Shown here: in pieces, positions 8,298-17,105 of the stretch
How positions within the stretch are numbered: position 1 is the stretch's first letter
Layout: the number at the start of each line of letters is the position of its first letter
Origin: JAJDZL01 sp965220665
GTDB lineage: Bacteria > Pseudomonadota > Gammaproteobacteria > Arenicellales > JAJDZL01
Length of the DNA: 64,000 bases
Assembly: GCA_965220665.1 (NCBI GenBank)
Contig: CBDCQQ010000004.1
Span: 1 to 64,000, forward strand
Direction: 5' to 3'
The notes under the pieces: generated by a model
What the model saw: the letters and a program-made list of their open reading frames with translations, nothing else
The model's database searches: none
What the model was told of the DNA's origin: nothing
Translations under genes and position numbers: made by a program

Positions 8298-8666
8298 TTA
8301 GGCTTGGGGGAGAATCGCCTTCGCGATCGGTATAACGTTGGGGTGATCGGCTCCAGGGTTTTCCAAACTGAACCAAGGCATCTGCCAAACGATCCAAGGT
8401 ATCTCGTTCGTGGGAAATTGGTCGCGATCACCCACGACGACAGGAATCAGGCGGTTGCTGAAGTTTTTGGCACCGAGAGCATACTCGATTTCTCGCTTGA
8501 CCTAGTGGAAACCTACGGCAACAGGAGTGAGCAGTACAACCATTGCGTCGGACTCCTCCAGTGCAAGCGCGATTTCGGCTGCCTAGTTGTCGCCTGGGAG
8601 TAATCCCCGATCAGGATCCCACACTTCAAGACCATTCGAATCCACTTTTAATTGAGCGTGTCGATA
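8298..8666 (-). pseudogene. TIR-domain protein, decayed
   Basis: The minus strand reads as most of a TIR domain: GLEVWDPDRGLLPGDN, then AAEIALALEESDAMVVLLTP, then VKREIEYALGAKNFSNRL, IPVVVGDRDQ and EIPWIVWQ, ending at a TAA at 8298-8300. Two in-frame TAG codons (8583-8585 and 8502-8504) sit exactly where the family has Trp (PGDNW and the W before VKREIEYAL). The N-terminal strand cannot be recovered in the same frame. TIR domains of bacterial immune systems are NADases or signal makers; this one should be dead. It begins about 85 bp after the original stop of abiEii on the same strand. The plus-strand open frame over this region is only its shadow. Confidence 0.75.
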
Positions 8667-8751
8667 CGCTTTGTTTCATCAAATTCGATTTGCAAATTTT
8701 TTGTTGCTACAAAAATTTGAGATTTTGAATAAGAGCTTTAGTGAGGTAATT

Positions 8752-8754
8752 TCA
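8752..8754 (-). other. Original abiEii stop codon, displaced by the insertion sequence
   Basis: If the element at 8770-11254 and one copy of its 5-bp duplication are removed, the abiEii frame continues as K-L-L-P-D and ends at this TGA. It is now separated from its gene by 2.5 kb. Confidence 0.7.
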
Positions 8755-8764
8755 ATCTGGCAAT

Positions 8765-8769
8765 AGTTT
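8765..8769. repeat. Target-site duplication, left copy
   Basis: agttt, identical to 11255-11259 on the other side of the insertion sequence. Confidence 0.75.
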
Positions 8770-11254
8770 CAGACATCCTGACCCCCAGCCAATTTCGAAG
8801 TGTACATGATTGCTGATTTGCGGGGTTGAAATCAGTCTGCCGCCAGTTCGTAAACGAGTTTCAGATTCGTTCCGGGATACACAGTTTCAGTCGCTGTCAA
8901 TTCATCAAGCAGGGGTATCAGAGCCCGGTCTACGCAATTGCTGCCCAAGCCAAGAATCTGTACTTTCAGCAGCCCTTTGTCGTGATCTGGAATAATGTTC
9001 GCATCGGCATCAAACAACCGCTGCAGGGCCTTTCTCGGATTGGTTTTTTTACCCTGTGCACCGGCGACAGCCGGAATCATGCGGGTTTCCGCCCGATAGG
9101 CGATCATGCGAATGATGTCGATAAACAGCCGCTGTGATTTCGGCAGCACCTCAAGGCGCTCAGATGCTTCAAGCTGTCCAGCAAGGATGTGCTTGTCGGT
9201 CGCGTTTTTCTCAATGCGCACCTTCTCATGCTCGGCTTCAAGCTGCTCAATGTGCTCAGCGAGTTGCGCACACTGGTGTGCTTTGGCATCATCTTTGGCG
9301 AGTTTCGCGATTCGATTGCGCATCGTCGTGATGCGCCCCCACAGCTTGTTGACCTGCTTTTCAAGATTGCGCCTGCGTGGATTGACCACAACCGTGTCAT
9401 CGTCCATCGGTGCCAATGCATGCGAGGTCAATGCGTCAACACTGAACTGATCGCGCATGTACTTGAAGAAATTCTCCTGCGACCAGCGCGAAAACATCAA
9501 CGATGCCACCTGTTCAGTTGACAGCGTCGGATGGGTCGTGACAATCGCAACCTCGCGTCCACTGTCGAGCCGGCGCCGGATCTGGCGCACCGACAGGTCT
9601 TTGTCCAGCACGATGGATTTCTCAGCGAGCATCACCGTCTGTTGGTGACTCTGAGCCGGGCCATAGACCGTCACAACACTTTCGCAGTAATCCGCACCGT
9701 CCCACGCAGGTGCCTTGAAGTTCTTGTGCCAGTTCACACACGCAATGCCCTTGCGCGCCAGTCTGCGCATCATCTTCGGACTCCATCCCTCGCGATCAAA
9801 CACCAAGGTCACCCAGGGCGCTTCGGTGCTGGCAGTGTCGGTCAAATCCGGCGCCTCGTCAGTCACTGCACCGATCGCCTGCAGTTCTTTGACCACAACG
9901 TGTTCCAGCGCCTTGACCATCCCGGGATCGTAATCCTGATGCAGACAAAGCAGTGGCTGGCCACCAAGCGTATTGACCCAGTAACTCGCAGCCGCAGGCA
10001 GACACAGTTTCTGGCGCGAAATGAACTTCTTCGCCAATCTGCCTTGACCACTGTAGACTTTCGTATGCCCGTCAACCAGCAACACCGCATCGTATTGACA
10101 GTCTTGCAGCAGCCATCGCTTCGACAGCGTCTGCTGCCACAGCAAAACCCGCTCAAAGTCTTTGCTGAACAAACGGATTTTGCTGCGCAGCGTTTTCACC
10201 TCAGGACAGCGGTCAAGTCCAAGAATCTGCCCCCATTCGCCCGGTGCGTCATAGCGCAGCTGTTCCGGATTCGATACCCGTGCCATCGCGATCAATGCCA
10301 GAAACGTTAACAACGACTGCGCACTGTAATAGCCGTTGGGCAATTGTATCGGTGCGGTATCGATGCCCTGTTCAATCAACATCGGCAAAGCACTGAGCAC
10401 GCCGCCTCTTTGAACACTGTGAGCCGATTGATCAAAACTCGGCGCCGCCGCGTGTGGCGACCCGCTTGTCATCGCCAGCGTGCGACCGACAACATCGGTT
10501 GTCGCCCGCCCCATCGAAGCGTTGCGGTCGCGCACATTGCGCGCGCTGCGCTGGAGCGCTTTCGACTCGTCTGCACACGCGGTTGCAGATGCCGCAGATT
10601 CGATCTCAGCAACCGCAGGCTGTTTCGGCTGCCGCTTGTGCTTCGCAATCCGCCCGGCGCGGATGTGATAGGTCAGCGTGGCCACCGCAATGCCGATCTT
10701 CTGTGCCGTCTTGCTGGCACTGAAACCCTGGGCCAGCAGCGCTTCGGCTTCGTACTTGGTCTGGGCATCAATTGCAGTGCATCGTTTTTCCTTGCGCGGC
10801 ATGAAAAATCCCGCACTGCCATGTTTGCGGTAGGTTTTGCAGTGTCCCATCAGCATGGCTCTTGAGATGCCCATCGCTTCGGTGATTCTGTTTGCCGGCA
10901 GACGACAGTCGACCCGCAATTCTGCAACGGTCAGGGCGCGCGTCTGTGCGTCGTTTGCATCGTGGCTTTTGAACGGCATCAGGTTGGAGAAGTAGGTCAC
11001 CTTGTCATCTTCGAAGCTGACAGAGAAGCCGTTTGCGATCGGGGTGGTTTCCGGGGGGGTGATTGGGATGTTCAGTTGCATTCTGGATTCCTGGAGTGTT
11101 GCTCAAAACCTTATTTATGTACATATTAATGTTAGCAGAAGACAAATCCAAATGCAAGCCAAATTTGGAGATAAATGACAAAATTATGACGATTATTCAA
11201 CACCTTAATAAGATCGACTGATACAATCATCGGGCTAAGGGGTCAGGATGTCTG
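8770..11254 (-). mobile_element. Complete 2,485-bp insertion sequence with one large transposase
   Basis: The ends are perfect 16-base inverted repeats (cagacatcctgacccc at 8770-8785 and its complement at 11239-11254), with partial similarity running a few bases further in. Both sides carry the same 5-base direct repeat agttt (8765-8769 and 11255-11259), the target-site duplication. The single gene inside fills almost the whole element. GC content is visibly higher than in the surrounding genes. I do not assign an IS family. Confidence 0.88.
8832..11081 (-). CDS. Large DDE-type transposase
   Basis: 749 residues. The N-terminal third has two helix-turn-helix-like stretches (ANRITEAMGISRAML and SASKTAQKIGIAVATL). 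The catalytic core shows three acidic sites in the expected order: LLVDGHTKVYSG, TLVFDREGWSPK, and RWSQENFFKYMRDQF, the last resembling the E-region of IS4/IS1634-like transposases. A long charged, probably coiled-coil region (VNKLWGRITTMRNRIAKL to HEKVRIEKN) follows. The frame is intact, so it may be active. Its stop lies about 60 bp from the left end of the element. Confidence 0.85.
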   Translation of the reverse strand: MQLNIPITPPETTPIANGFSVSFEDDKVTYFSNLMPFKSHDANDAQTRALTVAELRVDCRLPANRITEAMGISRAMLMGHCKTYRKHGSAGFFMPRKEKRCTAIDAQTKYEAEALLAQGFSASKTAQKIGIAVATLTYHIRAGRIAKHKRQPKQPAVAEIESAASATACADESKALQRSARNVRDRNASMGRATTDVVGRTLAMTSGSPHAAAPSFDQSAHSVQRGGVLSALPMLIEQGIDTAPIQLPNGYYSAQSLLTFLALIAMARVSNPEQLRYDAPGEWGQILGLDRCPEVKTLRSKIRLFSKDFERVLLWQQTLSKRWLLQDCQYDAVLLVDGHTKVYSGQGRLAKKFISRQKLCLPAAASYWVNTLGGQPLLCLHQDYDPGMVKALEHVVVKELQAIGAVTDEAPDLTDTASTEAPWVTLVFDREGWSPKMMRRLARKGIACVNWHKNFKAPAWDGADYCESVVTVYGPAQSHQQTVMLAEKSIVLDKDLSVRQIRRRLDSGREVAIVTTHPTLSTEQVASLMFSRWSQENFFKYMRDQFSVDALTSHALAPMDDDTVVVNPRRRNLEKQVNKLWGRITTMRNRIAKLAKDDAKAHQCAQLAEHIEQLEAEHEKVRIEKNATDKHILAGQLEASERLEVLPKSQRLFIDIIRMIAYRAETRMIPAVAGAQGKKTNPRKALQRLFDADANIIPDHDKGLLKVQILGLGSNCVDRALIPLLDELTATETVYPGTNLKLVYELAAD

Positions 11255-12111
11255 AGTTTAGGAAATTTGCTGTCGCGAAGTTCAATTATCATTTTCTCAG
11301 ACAATTTCCATGGCTTGCCGCTAATTCGTGATATCAGTTCTGTCCAAACCAAATTGAACGCGTTTACTGCGACATCATTATCGTAATGGACTCCAACGGG
11401 CATTAGAGGTACAACATCGGCAGTCAAATTCCTGTGCAACTTTGTGAGCATGCGCTCCTCCGCTTGTGCGCGGGAAATAGTTTGATTGGATTGTTTCAAG
11501 TAATGCTCCATGCACAAAACAGTTCTCTCGCAATCTATTGAGCACTGTGATATTCCTTGATACAAATCAAACAGATCGCGGTTCTTATTTCGCTGCAGAA
11601 GCGCTCGAAGTTTGGTTCCAAACAGTTCACTTGGCTCATAAGATGAAATTTCTGCATTCGCCTCATACCAATTGCAATTCATTTGAAATGGATACTTTTT
11701 AATTTCGTACAGACTATTGTGTTCACGTGTATTGATTTCAATCTTGAGCTTAAGCGTGGTATTTGGACCAGTTTCTGGGGTAAATGCGAAATACAAACGC
11801 GTGGAATGTTGAGATTGTCTTGATTTACATCGACCTAGCCATTTCAAAGCGTCTCGTATAGTACTGATTGTCTCACCGATAGGTACGGCTTGCATCTGCA
11901 CTAAATCAATATCCTCAGAGTATCGCATTGGTTGTTGAAACAACAATTTGTAGATTGCGGTGCCTCCTCGAAATGCAATTTTCCTCTGTAACCGAGTAGC
12001 ATTGAATAAATCACAAAGAACGCGCGAAATGATGAGGTCCTGTTCCACTTGCCTCATATCAGACCAAGGCGCTTGACTCCGCCACTCTTGAATATAGTCA
12101 AAGGGAATCAA
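11227..12111 (-). CDS. abiEii: AbiEii-type nucleotidyltransferase toxin, C-terminus rewritten by an IS
   Basis: 294 residues. The nucleotidyltransferase signature is clear: FRGGTAIYK (Gly-Gly at 49-50) and SEDIDLV with Asp67 and Asp69. AbiEii/MenT-type enzymes block growth by adding nucleotides to tRNA acceptor ends. The start overlaps the abiEi stop by 4 bases. The insertion sequence entered after ...KFPKL, so the protein now ends RHPDPLAR, encoded by the IS end and closed by a TGA at 11227-11229, instead of the inferred native LPD. Only the last few residues changed, so activity may be retained. Confidence 0.88.
   Translation of the reverse strand: MIPFDYIQEWRSQAPWSDMRQVEQDLIISRVLCDLFNATRLQRKIAFRGGTAIYKLLFQQPMRYSEDIDLVQMQAVPIGETISTIRDALKWLGRCKSRQSQHSTRLYFAFTPETGPNTTLKLKIEINTREHNSLYEIKKYPFQMNCNWYEANAEISSYEPSELFGTKLRALLQRNKNRDLFDLYQGISQCSIDCERTVLCMEHYLKQSNQTISRAQAEERMLTKLHRNLTADVVPLMPVGVHYDNDVAVNAFNLVWTELISRISGKPWKLSEKMIIELRDSKFPKLRHPDPLAR
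11255..11259. repeat. Target-site duplication, right copy
   Basis: agttt, identical to 8765-8769. It lies inside the last codons of abiEii. Confidence 0.75.
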
Positions 12112-12926
12112 TAGTCAATCTCCACAAATTCATTGATCAAGAGCATCCATGTTCGGTTTTCTTCATAATGTGCGGAAAATACAGCATGAATCGGCAGAAT
12201 TGATGGATCCAACGGTTTCAACGATTTAGCCCTTTTTGCGAATGGCAACAATGCCTTAGCCTGACGTTCGTGGCCAACGTAGTCTAGCAGATATCCGAGT
12301 CTTCGAACTGTAGAGTTCTCATACGCGCAGGCAATCTTTGCTAATCTCTTCGGTCTAGCTATAGCGCCGATATCTTTTGCAATTTGCGCTATATGATTAA
12401 TTCCACCCGCCTTACGATAGTACCGTGCACAATCCAACAAAGTTAACTCAACACCGGCAGCATTGGCATATCCAGACCGACTTTTCATTGGAAAAAGCCA
12501 TTCAGGCTTGTTGGATTTAGCAAAGCTAACTGAATTCTGGTATACAAAATGGATTCGGTGTCGACCGATTTCGATATTCCTTAGTTGTTTGGGAACAACA
12601 ACCTGAAACAACATTGTTGCCTGATGGGAGGCACCGTGGAAAGCAGCGGCGCGCAACAAGGAAATTCGATAGTCGAGATTCAGATACTGCATTAGCGGGT
12701 CAATCCAGCACTCTGGATCAGGAGCACCCGCAAATCTATCTTCTGGCCGCAAAATGAGATAGAACCCGCGATAGGGAGAAGCAAGCTCTTTCTTCTTTTC
12801 TAGCCTGTTTGCAGCTGCGATAAAAGCTTTGGGGCTTGTTTTGAGTTGAACCAATACCTCGTCCCTAACAAAGTAGGATTTTCCGAGTGCGAGCAAGTCA
12901 TCGGTATACTCTTTCAGCGAAGACAT
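12108..12926 (-). CDS. abiEi: AbiEi-type antitoxin, winged-helix repressor
   Basis: 272 residues. The N-terminal winged-helix region (YFVRDEVLVQLKTSPKAF then NRLEKKKELASPYRGFY) is typical of AbiEi. The large C-terminal domain includes DYRISLLRAAAFHGASHQ and LTLLDCARYYRKAGG. In type IV systems this protein represses the operon and counters the AbiEii toxin without needing stable binding to it. It is translationally coupled to abiEii by a 4-base overlap. Start ATG at 12926. Confidence 0.88.
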   Translation of the reverse strand: MSSLKEYTDDLLALGKSYFVRDEVLVQLKTSPKAFIAAANRLEKKKELASPYRGFYLILRPEDRFAGAPDPECWIDPLMQYLNLDYRISLLRAAAFHGASHQATMLFQVVVPKQLRNIEIGRHRIHFVYQNSVSFAKSNKPEWLFPMKSRSGYANAAGVELTLLDCARYYRKAGGINHIAQIAKDIGAIARPKRLAKIACAYENSTVRRLGYLLDYVGHERQAKALLPFAKRAKSLKPLDPSILPIHAVFSAHYEENRTWMLLINEFVEIDY

Positions 12927-12980
12927 ACCTCAATTATATATTAATAGCAATGATATATATATCCTTGTAGATATGATTGG

Positions 12981-12993
12981 GGAACATTGTTCC
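12981..12993. promoter_or_regulatory. Palindrome upstream of abiEi, operator candidate
   Basis: GGAACA-T-TGTTCC is a perfect 6+6 palindrome about 55 bp before the abiEi start. AbiEi proteins are known to bind inverted repeats in their own promoters. AT-rich sequence (12930-12960) between the palindrome and the gene could hold the -10 region. Confidence 0.4.
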
Positions 12994-13325
12994 ATGTATA
13001 TTGTTACTTTGGAACCCCTAACCTAGCGGTGCCAGAACCAAAGGTACACGGGTTTGTGATTGGTGCAATATATTGACAGTCGTTGATGTTCTGAGTTTCG
13101 AAGCTAAGGAGTAGATGACGACTGTGCCATATTTTAAGGATCATGCGCAGATTGAGTTTAGCTCGAATCGCTCACTAATAAATGAAAATGGGCTTTGAAA
13201 TGTGGTAGAATGTTTTTAATAACAAAAAGATACACAACCACAAGAAACAAAGCCCGCGACTACACGTTGTATCTCATCCCAGTTCCTATTCAAGTCTTAT
13301 TTGAATCGCCAGGTCACTGCCTGTT
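12994..13325. other. Intergenic, nothing clear
   Basis: No gene of normal size. It contains a 27-codon open frame (13115-13198) with a purine-rich stretch only three bases before its ATG, which I do not accept as a gene. The pair gggctttg/caaagccc around 13190-13255 could form a hairpin. The left part belongs to the abiE promoter region. Confidence 0.4.
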
Positions 13326-13708
13326 TCAATGGGTAGCCGCAATCTGAATGGACCGTGGTGGATGAACTAAAAAGTCGTGCTCGTAAAGGGTAGTTCGATA
13401 GGCGATACGATGTGGTACTTTACGCATCGCCGCTCCAACTGACAATGCGATATCTTCGTTTACAGTCGGTATACCAAGCATACCCAGTTGACGCACAACA
13501 TAATGTCCTCGCCGCACGCGGTTGACTAGACCAGATTTTTCCATGCGCTTGAGAAGGTTTGCGTGGCCGTTTTCGACTTACCGAGACGATTGACCATTTC
13601 ATCGAAAGTTAACGTCAAACACCCTGTAGCAACCAAATCGTTAGCAAGTGCTAGACTTTGCTGATGTGGATCAAAGTACATTGAATAAGTAATATATCTG
13701 AATGACAA
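13326..13708 (-). pseudogene. AbiEi-like antitoxin remnant, frameshifted and truncated
   Basis: Two overlapping minus-strand frames join into one protein: LALANDLVATGCLTLTFDEMVNRLGKSKTAT, then LLKRMEKSGLVNRVRRG and HYVVRQLGMLGIPTVNEDIALSVGA, then HRIAYRTTLYEHDFL. This is the winged-helix start of an AbiEi-family antitoxin. The frame changes near 13545-13560, between ...KSKTATQTF and LLKRMEKSGLV. The gene then stops after HPPRSIQIAATH, far short of a full antitoxin. No toxin partner is visible. Confidence 0.65.
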
Positions 13709-14696
13709 CCTGTTTGTATCGTGTGATATTTATCGCGTTATTCACTTTATCAGTGAATAAATGCCATAACTTAGAAATGACTCAATTGCACCATCGTTTC
13801 TTCTTAGTTCGCTAATAGTTGAGCTCAACCAACAATCAATTTTCTTTGCCTGTTATTTGGAAAGTTGTGGATCCAGAGAAAGGAAGAAGACCAGTTTCTA
13901 CACGAAAGGTTCAGTTGTCATAAAACCAACCATCCAAAATATTCGCAGTTTGAGCCTAGACTGGGCTTGAAAACGAACAATCGAATTGATATTCGTTCAA
14001 AATTTGATCTTTCATACTCCCGAACCCTGTAGTCGCTGTTGCTTGACCAAGACTTCAATCAGAAAGCAATGTCTCTCGTTGTGTAGTGCAGGTACTTTTT
14101 AAATTTCACCAATTACCACGAGACTCGTGTATGAAGTATTACCAAATGCTCTGATATTACCTATCAACTAGATACGCCATTAAATTTTCGCCCCTTCAGC
14201 ACTGTTATTGAGCATTACTCGAATTGGCGACAAATTACTCTAGAATCTTTGAAATTGAACCATAAGAGTGAAAGGTAACGTATGAACGCCAGACTTTTTT
14301 TACCATTAAGTGTAGATGCGCCTCAATAAATTCTCGCCATAAGTGTATTTCACTACCAAAATCATTCAAATCGACCTCTATCAGAACGAAGCAAACAAAA
14401 AAGGTCCGCTAAAAGCCGCTAAAACTGACGTTTGTTGTCTGATTCTCTTGTACCTTACAAGATTGATTCAACGAAAATCATGAAATTCTTTTGAAGGAAA
14501 TTGTTGAGGCGCGCGTATTGCGTTTGCGCTTCAGTTTTTGAAGTCAATCAACAAAATATAGGACAAACTTTGAAATTGATTTATCGCCAACAAAGGTGTA
14601 ATGTCGCCTACTGATTTATAATTGTTAACATCAAATTCATACTAAATCTGCATTGACCTGCCCATCCCCAAAGTAAATATTTTTTGGGGAAATCGA
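13709..14696. other. Long intergenic region between the island and ftsK
   Basis: About 990 bp, AT-rich, with no open frame of useful size on either strand and no tRNA-like cloverleaf that I can see. It must hold the ftsK promoter and leader at its right end. It may be decayed island DNA, but I found no recognisable remnant. Confidence 0.5.
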
Positions 14697-17105
14697 ATGG
14701 CAAAAACTTTGAAATCTCCCAAACTTAATCAGTCCAGTAAAGTGGCTATGGCTATTGGAATGTTGGGGATATTGCTGCTTTGGTTTATATCTGCCTGGCT
14801 TATGCTCGCGTTGGTCACTTACTCTCCTTCTGACCCAGGTATGAGTTGGAGTTCTACTTCTACAGACATTGTCATTACAAATTCTGGTGGGCGCATTGGC
14901 GCATTGGTGGCAGATGTCGGCAGGACTGTTTTTGGATTTACGGTATTTTTGTTGCCTGTCGTGATGGCTATCGCTGGTTGGTTCTGGTTAAGAAAGTTAC
15001 TCAGGAATGAATCGACTCGAAACTATGCAGTTATTTTCTTTGCACTTGGAATTGTCTTTACATTACTCAGCGGTAGTGGTTTGGAGAATCTGCACGCTAC
15101 GTATCAATCCCAAAATCACATTGGAGGCATCGCTGGGTATGAAGTATCGCGGCTTCTTGATAGGTACCTAGACCCTCAGTATGCTACTGCTCTATTGATT
15201 GTCATTTTTGTAGTTGGTTCTACATTCTGTAATCTTATCCCATGGCTTAGAATCTTCAGTACTACTGGAAAATCAATATTCGCATTTTTCGGTCTATTTG
15301 TAGGAGGAGTGAGTCGACGTTCAAAATTACCTAGAGAAAAAACCTCAGACAAGGGAGCAGAAAAGAGCAAATCCCGATCCGTTTCCAAATTTAAACTAAG
15401 TTCATTGTTGGAAAAAAACTCAGAAACTGTGGGTTCACACAAGACAAATCAGGTACCAAAAGCGAAAACTCCAACCAGACGGATTAAACCGAATCTCGGT
15501 CAACGGAAAGAACCAGTCATCGTACCGATTGATACTTCTGGTGGTAGACCACAACCAGCGCCAAAGTCTCCCAGCAAACCGAAACGAAAAACATCTCAGC
15601 GAGTAGAACCGCAGGTGGAAGCGTCACTTGTCCCGCCAGAAGATGACTTTCCTGATACCTCCATATTGGACCCAACAGAGACTTCTGCCTATGCCTATTC
15701 TCAAGAAGAAATCACTGAGATGGGTGAAAGAATTGAATCAATGTTGAGTGAGTTTAATGTTGAGGTTACAGTGCGCAACGCACAACCAGGTCCAGTTATT
15801 ACCCAGTTTGAGATTGAACCTGCTGCTGGTGTGAAAGCTATCCAAATCGTTAATCTTGCGAACGATCTCGCACGGACCTTGGCAGTACAGAGTGTACGTG
15901 TCGTCGACAAAGTACCAGGAACTTCGTATGTTGGCTTGGAAGTGCCGAATAAGCTTCGTGAAACAGTTAGATTGGTCGATGGGCTGGAATCAGAGGCGTA
16001 TAAAGAATCTAATCACCCGCTAACCATTGTGTTGGGGAAAGATATACGCGGCCAAACCGTGGTTGCAAACCTTGCTGCAATGCCACACTTATTGATTGCA
16101 GGTACGACGGGTGCAGGTAAGTCTGTTTGTCTAAATGCCATATTGCTGAGTTTTCTCTTTAAGTCAACCCCAGATCAACTGCGTCTGATCATGGTGGACC
16201 CGAAAATGCTTGAGTTTTCTGTTTATGAAGGTGTTCCGCATCTACTGGCACCTGTCATTACCGATATGAATAAGACCAATAATGCGCTCCATTGGTGTAT
16301 TTCAGAGATGGAAAGAAGATTTGCATTGATGGCGGGACTTGGCGTAAGGAGCATGGAAAACTACAATGACCACATCAAAAAAGCTAGATTGCCAGTCTTA
16401 GATCCTACTGTTCTTGATCCGGAAAAGGCAGAGCCGCTGAAGCTGTTTCCATATATTGTTCTAGTGATTGATGAACTTTCCGACCTGATTATGGTAATGG
16501 GAAAGAAGGCTGAGGAACTGATCATTCGAATCGCACAAAGAGCACGTGCTGCAGGAATTCATTTGATTGTAGCAACTCAGAGACCCTCAACAGATGTGAT
16601 TCGCGGAGTTCTAAAGGCAAACATTCCAACCAGAATCGCTTTCAGAGTTGCGTCGAATGCGGATTCCAGAACAATATTGGATCAGACAGGGGCAGAACAT
16701 TTGCTCGGGAAAGGCGATATGCTATTTATCCCACCCGGCAGTTCTACGCTTAAGCGAGTCCATGGTGCCTTTGTGTCTGATGATGAAGTGAAAAGAGTGG
16801 TTGATCACCTTAAGCAAGATAGTCAACCAAGCTATGATAACCAGGTAACTGAATCTTTGGAAGGGGAAGCCAGTGCGCAAGGTATCTTCTCTAATGGAAG
16901 CGAGGCTGTAGATGAAATGTATGAGCAGGCGCTAGACATTGTCAGTCGTTCAAAGACAACCTCAATTTCAAAGATACAACGTGAGTTACGGATTGGCTAT
17001 AACAGGGCTGCGAGAATCATTGATTCAATGGAAAGCGAAGGTGTTGTCAGTTCACCGCAAAGCGGCGGTGTGCGGAATGTATTGATTTCGAATCCGGATA
17101 GTTGA
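14697..17105 (+). CDS. ftsK: DNA translocase FtsK
   Basis: 802 residues, the short SpoIIIE-like form. Four or five N-terminal membrane segments (about 17-45, 73-95, 107-122, 157-180) anchor it at the septum. A charged linker (about 200-330) follows. The RecA-like motor has Walker A GTTGAGKS near 469 and Walker B LVIDELSDLI near 590. The C-terminal winged-helix gamma domain (SISKIQRELRIGYNRAARII) reads KOPS sites and activates XerCD at dif. It moves DNA to clear chromosome ends during division. The stop overlaps the lolA start. Confidence 0.96.
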   Translation: MAKTLKSPKLNQSSKVAMAIGMLGILLLWFISAWLMLALVTYSPSDPGMSWSSTSTDIVITNSGGRIGALVADVGRTVFGFTVFLLPVVMAIAGWFWLRKLLRNESTRNYAVIFFALGIVFTLLSGSGLENLHATYQSQNHIGGIAGYEVSRLLDRYLDPQYATALLIVIFVVGSTFCNLIPWLRIFSTTGKSIFAFFGLFVGGVSRRSKLPREKTSDKGAEKSKSRSVSKFKLSSLLEKNSETVGSHKTNQVPKAKTPTRRIKPNLGQRKEPVIVPIDTSGGRPQPAPKSPSKPKRKTSQRVEPQVEASLVPPEDDFPDTSILDPTETSAYAYSQEEITEMGERIESMLSEFNVEVTVRNAQPGPVITQFEIEPAAGVKAIQIVNLANDLARTLAVQSVRVVDKVPGTSYVGLEVPNKLRETVRLVDGLESEAYKESNHPLTIVLGKDIRGQTVVANLAAMPHLLIAGTTGAGKSVCLNAILLSFLFKSTPDQLRLIMVDPKMLEFSVYEGVPHLLAPVITDMNKTNNALHWCISEMERRFALMAGLGVRSMENYNDHIKKARLPVLDPTVLDPEKAEPLKLFPYIVLVIDELSDLIMVMGKKAEELIIRIAQRARAAGIHLIVATQRPSTDVIRGVLKANIPTRIAFRVASNADSRTILDQTGAEHLLGKGDMLFIPPGSSTLKRVHGAFVSDDEVKRVVDHLKQDSQPSYDNQVTESLEGEASAQGIFSNGSEAVDEMYEQALDIVSRSKTTSISKIQRELRIGYNRAARIIDSMESEGVVSSPQSGGVRNVLISNPDS

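Noticed and set aside
8502..8585. TAG recoding as Trp in the TIR gene
   Set aside because: TAG is used as an ordinary stop in this genome, for example at the ends of serS, dnaB and rpsB. Decay is the simpler reading.
8181..8603. Plus-strand 140-codon open frame
   Set aside because: It lies antisense to the TIR-domain pseudogene, whose family motifs are clear on the minus strand.
13115..13198. 27-codon plus-strand open frame with AAGGAG in front
   Set aside because: The purine stretch is only three bases from the ATG and the peptide resembles nothing I know.
13190..13255. gggctttg/caaagccc inverted pair as IS ends
   Set aside because: Only eight bases, about 60 bp apart, with no transposase remnant between them and no target duplication.
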